Shown: positions 36,294 to 48,545, counted from the first letter of the stretch. The stretch is DNA of 64,000 bases from Heterobilharzia americana (GCA_944470555.2 OX104134.1:104712701-104776700), one strand, 5' to 3'. Numbers and translations: made by a program. The notes: a model not told the origin generated them from the sequence alone.

Positions 36294-37524
36294 TTTTATA
36301 TCATTCTTTTCATTTAGCTCTTGAGGTCCTAGTGAAACATAGGGCTTCAATAGCACATCACCATTTCACTGTCTCTTCTCTGCAGTCTTCCCAACCTGGC
36401 TCCACCACTGCCAACATCCTTCCATTTCTTCCCCACACAACCTCCTCCATGTCACCCTCAGCTGGGACGCCCAACTCGTCGTCTCCCCTTTCAGTTCCAC
36501 TCAAAACCCGGCCTGGACTGTCGCGTGGTGTCCCCAATCGGTCTACTTACTGTATGTACAATCCAACACATATCCACTTTCTTCTGAATATTTGTGGCCA
36601 ATGGGTTCTTGGTTGGTTCGTTGCCAGGTCACAGCTCCTCCTTGCTTATTCTTATTATTCTGGCCATCTGATCTCCAGTATCAGATAAGCGTAGACGGTA
36701 GCTGTTGATGAATGTCTGCAGTTTGTTGGAAGTGCTTCTCGTAACGCGAAAAGTCTCTCAATCATCACATAGAATCACTGACTTACTTGACTGAATTAGT
36801 GTTGGAAATGCGGATCTTGTTCACGCTTTATGCTGAGTGGAGTGGAGTGGAGTGGAGTGAATTGCAGGATCTTCACACTGATTTCAGGTTAATGAAGACC
36901 TGTCTTGTTGTCTTTCCTAGCCTGGCTTTGACATCCCCACCTGTGTCACCGCCACCTGTAGTTGAGACGATGCTGCCTTGCCTAGGTAGCTGAAAGAGGC
37001 TACCACCTTCAGGTTTCTCCCGTTAATGGTGATTGGTGCTTGTTGCTGTTGTTGTTGGTTGGTCGGTTGGTTGGGTGTCTTCATCACCTCTGTCTTCTCT
37101 ACATTCACCTGAAGCAAGTCCCGTCTTTATTGTGCTTGCCTCTTTTGCCAACTTGTCATTTTCCGTCTGTAGATCTTCGAGTTTGTGTGACAGGACATGA
37201 GACATAAATCATCATCATCATCGGTGGTGAAATCCAAATCTTCTCCTGGGGTCTTTTCATCAGTCCAGCCAGCGTATGCCCATTTCCTCGCTCCTTCCGG
37301 TTTGCTGCATGATCCAGTCGACTACAATCAGGAAGGTGATTGGTGATAGTAAGCGGCAACCTTGTCTTACTCCTGTCCACTGTCTTCACTTCCAAGGCGT
37401 CACTGAGTTTTCCATTGTGAATCACTTAGTACGTAGCGTCGTCACATAGCATAAGTCTGTTGTTGAATGAGGTTGGTAAGGGTTTGTGTCACCAAAACCG
37501 TAGTGGTGAAGCAGCTGCCAGAAA
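36294..37524 (-). mobile_element. Family A retroelement, 5'-truncated copy A6 inserted in B2
   Basis: The minus strand matches family A from the RT FWQLLHHYG position (compare IWKLLQYYG in A3) to the 3' end. It includes LSHKLEDLQTENDKLAKEAS at about 37200-37140 and FSYLGKAASSQLQ at about 36990. The 3' tail reads GAGCTAAATGAAAAGAATGA and lacks the TAA repeats of other copies. Exact 10-bp target duplications bracket it, and both flanks are family B sequence. The coding part has a (GAT)n and an (ACTCC)n expansion. Confidence 0.9.
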
Positions 37525-37690
37525 GCTTTGATTAACATTATGTAATTGTTTGGAGTTTTCCTTACAGTCAAACACCACCTATATGTTGGGGGAGTCGAAT
37601 TCTGCCTTCAGGCCAAGAAACATGGTACGGGTTAGCGGTCGGAAAGTATGTCAACGCTACAGAATTTGTCGAAGAATGAAGATCTAATGA
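37525..37690 (-). mobile_element. Family B retroelement, upstream part of copy B2
   Basis: Minus strand RPLTRTMFLGLKAEFDSPN corresponds to the family B RT block around VVFLDLKAAFDSVD. It is continued across the family A insertion by 36283 downward. The first 10 bases are the target duplication. Upstream RT and endonuclease parts are missing. Confidence 0.7.
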
Positions 37691-37694
37691 CTTT

Positions 37695-38960
37695 ATTCTC
37701 ACTGAGTTTTGAAAAATCTCTTTTTCTTTTCAGTTAGCTGTTCTTGAACTCCACTAGGTACCGTAAAACTATGAACCCTGGGTCCTTGGAAATGATATAA
37801 ACCAAACTGGTCCGTTTTAATTATCACATGAAGACTACTACCTTCTTTACTACCTATGTGTCTGAGGAGACTACTTATGACTTCGATTCACTAGTTAGTA
37901 TCTAAATTCATTGCTCCCACGGGCAGTTTTCCACCTCCATCCTTCAGAACTTTAGGTAGAATAATCTCGAGTTTTTTCTGCTTTGATATGCTCACTAAAC
38001 AGATCATTAACAGTACAGACGTCTTTTCCAGAATTTGATACTAAAGAAAACGCCAGTTACTCACAGTTCTCAAGGGGTACTCCTGCGAGATCACCAGAAA
38101 TGACAACATAATATCTGTACTGAATTAAAAATACTTCAGTGAATGAAGTGACTGCCTTTACATATTCATTATTGTCATTAGCATCGACAACTTTGTAATT
38201 CTGTTGACTTCAAAATGAAAACATTAGTCTTTTTTCTGCTGCCTTAGTACCAATCACTGTATTGACTGGCATCAGTCAACAAGGCATTGGTGATTTTACC
38301 CTCAGCTATCATGTTAATTGCATAAACTGTTTGTTTTTTCTTTCGAATATTAGTGAATTTAAATTATTTAGCATAGTTTAGGTATTCTTCACTATAATCG
38401 TCATCTTTCTTTAATGTGCTATTCATCTCAAGGTATCTGTTGAAGTTGACCACACTTTGTCTGATTTAAAATCATGCGTTGAATTTGTTATGTACTTTAC
38501 CTGACAGTGTCATCGATGTTACTCACCGTGACTTCAGTTTGGGGTCCCTCTTCTGTCCTATAACTGGCGAACTGTAGGGATTACAAAAACACCGGTCACA
38601 TCTACTACGATTATGCCGAGTTGATGTGTTTGGATCAATCCTACTACCTCTAAAGTCATACCAGCTGATTCAATGAAAATGCCACTGTATTCTATCAGCC
38701 CAACTTGCTTAAAAATGTGTTTGACAAAATAAACTGAACATGAATATGGGCTAAAAACCGGCCCAATTTTTCTGCATTTATCTGTACTTCAAATGACACC
38801 CTGGAGACAGTCAGAGATAGTATCCACTCTGTTTTTCCATCAAAAGTATTGGTGAAACAAGCTTCCGTAACAGTAATACCTGATACGCATTCTCTAATGT
38901 GCTTAATTAAGCCTAATTTATCTGAATGACTGAAGATCGATCTGAAATTTTGCATGGGAA
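37695..38960 (-). pseudogene. Decayed protein-coding tract, unidentified
   Basis: The minus strand shows protein-like stretches broken by a few stops and frameshifts. An 86-codon open frame runs from 38955 to 38695 (starting MQNFRSIFSHSDKLG). Pieces then follow such as VYAINMIAEGKITNALLTDA (about 38340-38280) and VDANDNNEYVKAVTSF (about 38190-38140). A 3' segment at about 37965-37695 has two adjacent stops, and after them SSLLRHIGSKEGSSLHVII and FHFQGPRVHSF-like sequence. I do not recognise the family. It could be an old processed pseudogene or a mobile element of a type I cannot name. No clear splice sites separate the pieces. Confidence 0.35.
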
Positions 38961-40174
38961 TGACAACAGACTAACCAGGATTTTGAATATATTTTGTGTG
39001 GAGATCAGGCTTCAAAAGAGATGTATTGGATACCATCTGAAACTGGTGAATAGTTAGTGTCTAGTGATATGCATCACCAACTGACGTTAGTTAAAGAAAC
39101 ATTCAAAAACTAGGAGTATTGGATACCTGTTTGATTAGAGTAATGGACTGTTCAGCCATGTGTGCCTACCACTCCAGGAGGGGTTGAGGCTAAAACAATC
39201 AAGTCTCAAGGTGACTGTTTAGCCACTCAGCCACAAACTTGAAATCCACATTTTCTTAAGTTTACGATTGCTTCACTCTAAAGGCATCTCTAAAAACTTT
39301 TGAAATAAGTTTGTCTATTTATCAAAAAGTTGCTTTCCTAACCGAAACAAAGAGACCTAATTGGTTATTTCAGTGGTTGCTTGGGTTGCCTTTACAGTCA
39401 CTCCAAATCTCATGGTTGTTGGTATGAAACTGTAAGGTCTTCCGATAACCTCCAGGAAGTCCACACTCTTGCTGTTAATCTCTCTGCATCTTTAATTCTA
39501 GTCTGATAGACTCATTAACACTCACGAAGACACTATGTCCTTCTAAGGCATTAGCTGACTTGCTTTCTTAATCTTACTGAACACACCAATCAATCAGTCC
39601 ACCCGATTCATCAATTTTCAGTGCTGACTAAGATTAATCAACTAGGTTACTAAGTATGACAGGTAAAGGGATTTGAATTAGTATCTCAATAACGTTTGTG
39701 GGTGAAATACAGATAAGTACTGAAAGTCATTATCTTTTCATTACGCAATCAACTTCATATTTTTAAATAATACTGGCTGTACATTCGTCATAATTTTCAT
39801 CAAGTTAAAAAAGTTAGAGAGCTGCAATCAATAGTGATACAGAAATTGCTATGAAGAACTTAGAATGGAAATAAAAGTGTGTATGTGCGAATGGATGTAC
39901 TCAGTCTAAATGATTGTGTACTACTGTCACTTATTTTTCCCCTTATGGTATCAATTTTGATTGTTTTGTTTAAATCGAAAGTATCAAGTGAGAAGCAATT
40001 GTTTTGAATTTGCTATAAATAAGTTTGTAAGATTAAAAGATAGGTTGAGAAATGAGTATGAATAGAGATAATAACGTCTTTATTAATCAAATTTCACCTT
40101 AGTGTCAAAAATTGATTACAACCGATGAAAATATGTGCATTCTACTTTTCATATTTTGCAAACGATGAATGCTA
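38961..40174. other. Region downstream of the prospero gene, nothing recognised
   Basis: No coding or RNA feature supported. A weak tRNA-like tract near 39.15-39.24 kb is too poor to list. Confidence 0.4.
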
Positions 40175-40180
40175 TTTATT
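40175..40180 (-). promoter_or_regulatory. Candidate polyadenylation signal AATAAA for the prospero gene
   Basis: On the minus strand AATAAA lies 131 bases past the stop codon at 40311. In AT-rich DNA this motif is common by chance, so it is only a candidate. Confidence 0.4.
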
Positions 40181-40310
40181 AACATTTTTCATTATAAGAC
40201 TGAGTTTGTTTTATCACATTCATTGTACAAGTAGACATTTGAGCAATTACTCATTCTACTTCAGGAGAGAAAAGGGTTCATCAACTGATGAACTGATTAA
40301 GTATTTTCTT

Positions 40311-40496
40311 TTATCCATCAGCTAACTGATCCATCCAGTTTGGACTTTTAAAGAATTCTGGTACTGGTTGATCCATTCTAGCTATTACTTTATAAATTGG
40401 TTTTTTCCACGATTGTTCAGAGTCTTTACCAGTATAGAGAGCATTGAAAAACTCGCGTAATGTTGCTTCTACAACAACACGAAAGTGATCCGGTAC
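40311..40496 (-). CDS. pros: Prospero homeobox gene, terminal coding exon
   Basis: The final exon encodes 61 residues and a stop, from [20 protein letters not shown] to [14 protein letters not shown]. This is the second half of the Prospero domain. The conserved [22 protein letters not shown] and VPEFFKSPN segments are all present and match PROX/Prospero proteins closely. The 3' splice site is TGAAATGAAG before GTACCG, and the junction with the exon at 45993 is in phase 0 (E then VPDHF). Prospero-class proteins are nuclear DNA-binding regulators of cell fate, and the Prospero domain packs against the homeodomain. The C-terminus is a few residues past the usual family end. The stop is certain and the transcript end is not. 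Confidence 0.95.
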   Translation of the reverse strand, partial: VPDHFRVVVEATLREFFNALYTGKDSEQSWKKPIYKVIARMDQPVPEFFKSPNWMDQLADG

Positions 40497-41397
40497 CTTC
40501 ATTTCAAAAAGGTGGGGATAAAACCAAAGTTATTAGTAACAGTAATTATTTTTATATACAAGGAAATAAAATTTAACTCAAAGCGGTAACTAAAAAAGGT
40601 AAATGGCTGGTTTTTAAGCAACTTTTACAGCTCAGTAATGATGAAAAATAGATCTAGATGGTGGTGATGAACTTTTGTTCCAGTAACCAAAGAGCTGGTA
40701 AATCAGTCACTGAAATATAGCTTGCGGTAAGCGAAAGACGGCCGATTTGATAGATCTCCTGAGGGATAGTGTGGATGCCGTTGACACTGACTTCACAATA
40801 ACTCAGTTTTTCGACAATAGTAGTCTGTTGGACCATGGGTATCTAAAACTGTCTTGATAGCTAGATGGGAAGGAGCAGTATGTAATAAACAGATCACGTA
40901 AGAAATCCAGAGAATCTTCGACTAGCTTCTCAACTAATATGCAAATGCATATCCCTAATAATCTCGACAAAACTTCCCATTTATCAGTTATAATAGGTTT
41001 CTCTGACTGAATGCAAATTAACAAACACGGGCATTTTGTCAAGTACTCTTGTGACTAGCCTCAAGAAGATGTCCCTTAGATTCTTACGAGATAGACAGTC
41101 AGTCAGTTTTTCGCCTTCAACTGTTCCACTTATACGTAGACCTTTGTGTCTCTAAACTGTGTATGATCGGTGTTTAAATTCAGCTGAAACATCCAAACCA
41201 AAAGATTCCCCATCCCGAACACAATGAAGGTGAAAGTCAACCTTATTCTTGTTTACATGCGTGTGAAAAAGCCTATTAAGGATCTAGCCGAACTGACGTA
41301 TAAATGATGTATACAATTAGGTCTTCTTTAGTGTTCACTGTCACACTTGGACTATTTCTGAGCCTATGGTGTGTCTGTGAAACAGTTTAAGGGAGAG

Positions 41398-41412
41398 TAG
41401 ATATCCGTGATA
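41398..41412 (+). repeat. Target-site duplication of copy A5, left (TAGATATCCGTGATA)
   Basis: Matches 44170-44184 (TAGATATCAGTGATA) with one difference in 15. Confidence 0.88.
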
Positions 41413-44169
41413 AGGTCACAATCATACAATGTTATGCAACTACAAATAATGCAGAGCAAGAGAAAAAGGAGGAATTCTACAGACAAATGCAATCAACACT
41501 GGACAAGACGTCAGTTGGCGATATCAAAATTCTAATGGGTGACATGAATGCCAAACTGGGAGGGGACAACACAAGAAGAGAACTAACCATGGGTCGAGAG
41601 GCGCTCAGTGAAATGAATGAGAATGCAGAATTGTTTGCAGAATTCTGTGCATTCAACGATTTGATGATTGGAGTCAGGCAGTGTGTTCAGGCACAAAGAT
41701 ATACACAAAGCGACGTGGATTTCACCAGATGGACACACTAAAATTCAAATCGACTTTATCTCAATCTCAAGAAAATGGAGACGCAGTCTACTTAACACAA
41801 GGTCAAGAAGAGGAGCAGATGTAGGTTCAGACCACTATCTAGTGCAAGGAACCTGCATTCAAAATCAAGTTGAAAGCCTTCATCTCAAGGAAGTTGGTGA
41901 TAGACCACACACAGTTCAAGTACAACACTCGGAAGCTGAAGGACGAAACCACAAAGGAAATCTTCACGGCAGCCATCAAGACAAAATGGGAGATATCGAG
42001 CAATATCCCTGAAGAAATCTGTGTGGATGAACACTGGAAGTCTTTGAAAGCTATGTGGAAAGAAACCTGCATAACCGTATTAGGAAGGAAGGAAGAAGAA
42101 AGAAGACAAGGAATGGATCTTGACGGATACATGAAAGCTGATAGAGGAGGGAGAGGAGGATGGTGAAACAGAAGACAAACCAGTGCAAGGATGAACAACG
42201 AGAAGAGGATCTGAGTACATTGTACAAAACACTGCCAAAGAGGTGAAGAAGAGTGCACGGAAAGACAAAAGACACTTCTACGAAACACTGGCAAGTGAAG
42301 CAGAACAGGCTGCAGGTAGGAGAGACAGAGACCTGACAACGTTGTATCAAATAACCAGGTTGCTATCAGAGAAGAGATCAACACAGATGAAACCAATAAA
42401 AGATGATGAAGGAAATTTAATTAGGAAAGAAGATAAACAGAGGAAACAATGGGCCGACCATTTCAAGAAGCTCTTGAATCGACCACCGCCACCACCTGCA
42501 CTTCGTCCACAAATACCACCTGCAGCCCAGCCACAGAACTACGAGTGAACACAAACGCTCCAACAAAAATGGAAGTCCTGAGCGCCATAAAGCTACTGAA
42601 ATATGGGAAAGCAGCAGGACCAGATGGAATCCCGCCAGAAGCACTGAAAACAGATGCAGAGACAACAGCGGACATGCTCACACCACATCACTATTGCAGA
42701 AGGTGTGGAAGGAAGCGAAGGTACCTGCCAACTGATTGGGAGAAGGGCTACCTTGTCAAGCTGCCGAAGAAGGGAGACCTCAGTGTTTGCAGGGACTGGT
42801 GCGGAATCACTCTCCTATCCACCCAATGCAAGCAAAATATTAAGCCGCATCATCCTGGAGAGACTAAAGGATGCACTGGATTCAAAACTACAACCGGAAC
42901 AGGCAGGCTTCAGGAAGTACAAATCATGTGCAAACCAAATTGCAACGCTTCGCATCATCATAGAACAGAGCATAGAATGGCAATCAGCTCTCTACCTCAA
43001 CTTCATCGATTTTGAGAAGGCCTTTGACAGCGTCGACCGAGAAGTAATTTGGAAACTGCTTCAATACTACGGAATACCACAAACCTTTATCCGCCTCATT
43101 CAACAACTATATGAAGATGCCACATACCAGGCAAGTAATTCACAACGGGAAGCTCATTAATGCTTTTGAAGTGAAGTGGAGACAGGAGTGAAACAAGGCT
43201 GCCTACTATCCCCCATGATATTCCTGATTGTGGTGAACTGGACTGGATCATGCAGCAATCAGTGAGGAGCCAGAAGAGGGGGATACGCTAGACTACGGTA
43301 AAGTACCTAGAGGATTTAGATTTCACCGATGACCTGTGTCTGATGTCACATAAACTTGAAGATCTACAGGCGAAAACTAAGAAGTTGACAGAAGAGGCGA
43401 GGCAGGGCAGCGAAGATGGGACTTCAAGGGAACGTAGAGAAGACAGAGGTGATGAAGATACCCAACCAACAACAGCATGAGCAACAAGCACCAATCACCA
43501 TCAAAGGGGGAGAAACTTAAAGAAAGTGGCCTTCTTCACCTATCTAGGCAGAACTGTCTCAATCACAGACGGCACAGACGAGGATGTCAAAGTCAGAATC
43601 AGAAAAGCAAGACAGGCGTTCATTAGCCTGAAACCAGTGTGGAGATCTACTTCACTAGATTGCACTCAGCATAAAGCGTAAACAAGATCCGGATTTTCAA
43701 CACCAACGTCAAGTCAGTGCTTCTGTATGGCTCAGAGACTTGGCGCGTGACGAAAGGGATTTCCAATAAACTACAGACATTCATCAACAACTGCTGTCCA
43801 CGCTCGTTGCTGAAGATCAGATGGCCAGATTAGCAATAATAAGCAACAAGGTGCTCTGGGAAGGAACCAACCGAGAACCTATCACACAGCAAATATGCAG
43901 GAGGAAGTGGAGATGGATAGGGGAAGGAAAGAGAAGGCCGACTGAGGACATCACGTGTCAGGCCCTCTAGTGGGATCCCCATGGGAAGCGACGAGTTGGA
44001 TGTCTCAGCTGAGGGTGACATGGAGGAGGTCGTGCGAGGAGGAAATGAGAGGTTGTGGGCTGTCGTGGAACCAGGTTGAAAAGATCTCAGAGAACAGAGG
44101 TCACTGGAGACGTGCTACTGAAGCCCTGTGTTCCACTAGGAACCCAAGGGACTAATAATAATATAATAA
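41413..44169 (+). mobile_element. Non-LTR retroelement family A, copy A5 in a prospero intron
   Basis: About 2.76 kb, 5'-truncated within the endonuclease. It begins at AGGTCACAATCATACAATG, reading KVTIIQCYATTNNAEQ in frame. The 41750-41830 part preserves IDFISISRKWRRSLLNTRSRRGADVGSDHYL, which is scrambled in A3. From 41834 to 43851 I see no difference from A3, including its frameshifts. Beyond that, the last about 315 bases diverge and end in GGGACTAATAATAATATAATAA. Near-perfect 15-bp target duplications prove a genuine insertion. It lies antisense to prospero. Confidence 0.92.
41436..44150 (+). pseudogene. Broken endonuclease-reverse transcriptase gene of copy A5
   Basis: The frame from 41487 carries the ILMGDMNAKLGGDN endonuclease block, then shifts at about 41690. 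RT blocks match A3: GKAAGPDGIPPEALK at about 42607, EQAGFRKYKSCANQ at about 42895, FIDFEKAFDSVDRE at about 43002 and FTDDLCLMSH at about 43323. The C-terminal portion at 43955-44155 reads SWMSQLRVTWRRSCEEEMRGC. The frame is interrupted at the same places as in A3 within the shared block, so neither copy is a source of active protein. Confidence 0.88.
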
Positions 44170-44184
44170 TAGATATCAGTGATA
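44170..44184 (+). repeat. Target-site duplication of copy A5, right
   Basis: Partner of 41398-41412, 14 of 15 bases identical. Confidence 0.88.
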
Positions 44185-45992
44185 CTTGTGATAAGTGTTC
44201 TTTTCGGGATATCCATAGAAAATGAGTCGTTAAAATCCCTTCCTGTTTCATTTTATGCAGTTATCTTACTATGATGACGAGTACAACATAGAAATACACT
44301 TCCGTGATACTTTAGCGTAAACAGCTTTTCTCATTCTCTAATAGTAATCACTTTCTCATTCCAGTTCCTGACATCTTTGTACGTGATGCGGAAATATATC
44401 ATCAACTAGAACCTAAACTACCCTTTATAACATTAACTCAGACTGAGTAGTTAACGTTCTTTATTAACCTACTGTACTCCTGTGTCTTTGAACAGACTAT
44501 TGGTAACTTTTTTCGTATACTACTGTAAGGTGGTCTTTTGAAGGAACTGGCAAAGCCTTGAGTCCGTTCATGGAATCAACGTTTGTACTGTGTGTTTCGA
44601 ATTATCGTATAGAACTCTTTATAAGTGCTCTGTTAAGTCATGAAACTGAAAAAAAAACCACTTTTTGCATCAAAAATCTCGGAAGGCGTAAAATATTTCA
44701 TGTCATTTCATGGATGGAGCAACATTCAAAGGGAATTTTTGTCAATTAGCTCGCTTGTAAGACGTCTATCTGAAGTCTAGCTCATAGCTTGTATACTGTA
44801 AACTGTGTAGAGACAAGAAGTATTCTGGGTTAATTCGTCCCTACGATTGGTTCTTCATTATTATTGACCTGTTTATGCAACTCAGAGGTTTGAGCCTTGT
44901 CAGTGTCCAGCCTTTAAGAAAAATAAGAGTAATCTGATGGGTTGAGAATACTCTTCAAATACCAAGAAGAGTTATGGTTAGTGGACCGAGAATTGAATTA
45001 CAAAATCAAAATTTTAATATTCAACATTATTTCGATGAGCTTATCTTGTTACCGTGTTGTCTTTAGAAAAACTGACGAAAAATATTGCAAACCATAAAAT
45101 TTCAACTGGATGTTCATCGCTTATTGATTGCGTATTTGTTATCGTTGTCTGTTCAGTATGAGAGTTTTTCAAATCGATGTAGGATTACACTGAGTTTAAG
45201 TAATTTCACTGTTAATACCATGACAGAAAGTGTTCCTCGCTTTAATGGTATTCGTGTTTTAAGTCCAGTATTCTTCCCTATTTCTATGATGGTTCTAGTA
45301 CCTTGTTCTACTATAGTCTTTTCTGATGAAGAGAAAATACCTATCCAGGTGTATAGTCCCATAATGCTTGGGATTCACTGAAATATTTACAAGTCTTGAC
45401 AGATTGGTACTGTACTTTACACTTTGGAGTTTTTCAAACGGTATTAGACACAGTAGGTGGAAGTATTTATGTGAATACACTGCATTCAGAGAAGATTATT
45501 TGTTTTAAGAACACTTCAATTTGTAGCTTGAACTTCTGAACAAACCAGGTTGGATAGTCTTAACAGGCAGACTAACCATAATGAAAGAAGTTGATAACTT
45601 AAAGGATGATAAACTGAGTACACTGAAGGAATTCAGTCAACAGTTTTAGGGTTTCAAAGTAGGGTTCATTGTCAGCTGATAGCAGTTGGAGGACCATTAC
45701 TGGTATAGGAAAAGTGGACAGCAGTTTCATCCTTGTATTTTGTTCTGGTGGTGTAAGTCTGCGATTAACTCTACCTCGAACTCAGTCAGTAACAACAGGC
45801 TACCAATTTTCAGCTTCTTCACTAGGCTTTAAGATAATTAAGAGTTATATCCAACCATCATGCTTTTTTATTCGCATAATGCACAGTAGCTGACCAATAA
45901 TATTCTAACATTCCAAACTAATTCAGATTTGTTTTACAGATTTCTATAAAATTTCTAGTGATACTTATGTGAAAGTAAATAGCACAGCTTAC

Positions 45993-46137
45993 TTCTAATT
46001 GCTGATTACGATTATAGTGTAAATTTAAAGCTCTGTATATTTCTGATTCAGTCGTCACATGTATTTCATCTGCCATACGAACTCCTTCGGATATGGCGAC
46101 ACGAGCATATTTCTCCATTTGTATATAATAGAATTCC
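45993..46137 (-). CDS. pros: Prospero homeobox gene, internal exon (end of homeodomain, start of Prospero domain)
   Basis: A 145-base exon. One G completes an arginine codon, then 48 codons run from [19 protein letters not shown] to [27 protein letters not shown] is the hallmark end of the Prospero homeodomain third helix, and LNLHYNRN begins the Prospero domain, matching Drosophila Prospero and vertebrate PROX1. The acceptor is CTTCTTTTCACAG, a strong pyrimidine tract. The donor GTAAGC follows GAA. Intron phases on both sides (2 and 0) fit the neighbouring exons exactly, and no stop interrupts the joined reading. Confidence 0.96.
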
Positions 46138-47654
46138 CTGTGAAAAGAAGCACAGAGTATACGTACGAATAAGTGCATCATTAGTTACAATTACTATTCT
46201 TCAAACTTCTAATACAAAATTCATGATTAAAAATAGAAGGAAGTCTAGGTGCCTGGTAGTTCTAGCCAGGTGTTTTCCTGTTGATCAGCTTTACATTGCG
46301 AACTGATACTAGTCGGAGAGACATTAAAAACCTGAGAGGATTGGACAGCTTTTTCCTCCAATTTTGGGACTTCTCAGGACTGCATATCCTCAACTTCAAG
46401 GGGGATTGTGAGCAGGAAGTTTAGGTCTCATGGCGAGCACTTATCAAACAGCCACTGTATCATGATCCACATTTTCCAATTTCTGTGAGTTTGCTATTCA
46501 GTGTGACCATGCTCTGATGGGTGTTCATTTTTAGTCCCAACTTGAGTGACCCCTCAGGTTACGAGTCCTCATCCATACATTTCATTAATTTCCTTTAAAT
46601 AACAATCTTTGAAGAATAAAAAATATTTCAAACTAATTTTCATCATAGACTTGTATTAACTGGGAAACCATTAAACGTCTGCGAGCACTGAACAACTAGT
46701 ATCAATTAAATTGCGGTGTAAATTGCTTTGAATTCAATCAAACTTCGCAAACCGTCAAGGAATTAGTAGCCAGTGTTCATTGGTAACTCACTTCGATATA
46801 GATTTCCAAAAGTCTTTATGAAAAGTCATGACCGATGAGATCAGCCATGTTGCGTATAAGAACAACACGTAACTACCATGCTAAATGATAACTAACCAGA
46901 AGCTGGAAAATGTTGGTCACTAGATTCAAAGTCAGTAGCTTGATGGTAGCCTGCTGATCGTGGGACCTTCATCCCTCAAGGAGTCATGACTGCACTCTCC
47001 TAGAGACTCAGTGACCTAAGTTTTTAACGGTTTCTTTGTCTGACATCAACTCGTAATGAACAGTACTGTAGAATCAGGTAACCCTTACAAATAGCCAATG
47101 AAGAAGTATATCATGATTTAAGTAATCGTATTAATTTGTTGAGTAACTCCTAATAGCACAGATGCGTCCATCAAATGAAGGAAGATAAAAGACAAAAAGG
47201 GATTGAAAGAAAGAGAGAGGGAGTAAAAAGGAGGAACAGGAAAGAAAAAGCATGGAAACAAGAAAACAGTCTATCACTCACAGCAAGGATAATAATAATA
47301 ATAATCATTACTAAATAATGGACACAATGAAATCTGCATCAATCTAAAATTATTTATTTTACTGTATTTAGTTAATGTTGATTGGATTAGACGATACCTT
47401 TTGTTATTACAATCCCCTTTTTTTCCTTCTTGACTGGTATCCTTTTCTCTCCCAATCAATACTATCTATTGAATCATTACATCAAAGACAATAAATAGTG
47501 AAGTAATACTAATGAATTACACTACCTAATCGTGAGATTATTCAAGTAAGATAATACTGATTTTCTAGGAGGTCACTTCATGTTTTAAAGTTTATTTACT
47601 TTCTGAGTAATCTATTTTAAATCCAGACTCATGCAATGATATATTGGTACTGGT

Positions 47655-47745
47655 GATGATTGAAGGTGAGTGGAGAATCTGGGTCATAGCAAGATTCAAA
47701 CCAGCGAACTTCCACGGAATCTACACAGTGCTCATCAATAAATGA
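47655..47745 (-). repeat. tRNA-like SINE-type repeat
   Basis: Minus strand TTCGCTGGTTTGAATCTTGC is B-box-like. The flanking GATGATTGAAGGTGAGTGG resembles flanks of the tracts near 58.2 and 60.8 kb. No convincing A box. Confidence 0.35.
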
Positions 47746-48424
47746 CGCCTCACATTTTCTTAGCTAAACAGCTGATACAGACTGGAATCATCTCTACATG
47801 AGTGGTTAGTGACGACTGAAACTCAAAGACGGACTCGTCAGGGGAATAAACAAATAATTCACTCTCTTTAAACTGCTGATGTTGAAGAAGAAATTTAGCA
47901 GTATTTTAGTGAAAAGCCACTTATTTTGCAGACCGGCAAGTAGTCAGTATGCATTGAGATTTGGAAAGGTATACGAATGGTTTGTAATCCAATAGTTCAG
48001 TGGAGAAACGCTCGTTTGGTTGAGTTGTGAACGGGCAGTTAGCATTCTGAAACACTGCCGTAGCTATCTATGAGGAACGTTGGGCACAGGACAACTGCAT
48101 TAGAAAGTTTCTTAGAGTTGTTAAGCAATGGAAAACCCTGATTTTAGAAAAATGTGAACTGTCATGGTGAGGCCCTTGATATGTTAAGAATTAGGGGTTC
48201 AAGATGTACACACACAAACAAATCCATAACAAGGTCCTAGATTGGTAACACTGGTGCAGATGTTTTTATTATTTTATTTTATTTTTTCTCCTATCGAATC
48301 TTGAGGTCATTCTATTTTTGTTTGCTTCCTCTGTGTGTATGCCCTGCCTGAGATGTGACCACTTGAAACTGATTCGCTTATATATACGGTTATAAACTGA
48401 TTTGTCTGCCTATCTCAACGACGA

Positions 48425-48545
48425 AAGCAGTTCACACTAAGTGGGAAACATCACTCACTGGAGTGCAAGTACATCCAGATGACGAATCACAAATAGGACG
48501 AAACGCACATCTAGGATTTCTCTGCTAGTCACTGAGATCAGTATA
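48425..48545 (+). mobile_element. Truncated hammerhead SINE, unit 3
   Basis: Plus strand ACTAAGTGGGAAACATCACTCACTGG is the body that follows the tRNA-like head in the other units. The head itself is missing. A hammerhead segment and CTGCTAGTCACTGAG follow. Confidence 0.75.
48468..48522 (+). ncRNA. Hammerhead ribozyme remnant, unit 3
   Basis: Plus strand: AUGACGAA replaces CUGACGAG, stem II (AUCACAAAUAGGAC) is no longer fully paired, and GAAA is kept. The cleavage site reads AUC. Likely inactive. Confidence 0.6.

Larger units (their letters stand above)
40497..45992 (-). other. pros: Prospero intron (5,496 bp)
   Basis: Donor GTAAGC at 45992 and acceptor AG at 40498-40497 on the minus strand. 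It contains family A copy A5 in the antisense direction. The rest (40.5-41.4 and 44.2-46.0 kb) shows chance frames only, one being the 98-codon frame at 45085-45381, which I do not recognise. Confidence 0.85.

Noticed and set aside
45085..45381. 98-codon open frame in a prospero intron
   Set aside because: Overlapping open frames on both strands, no recognisable motif and no splice context; treated as chance.
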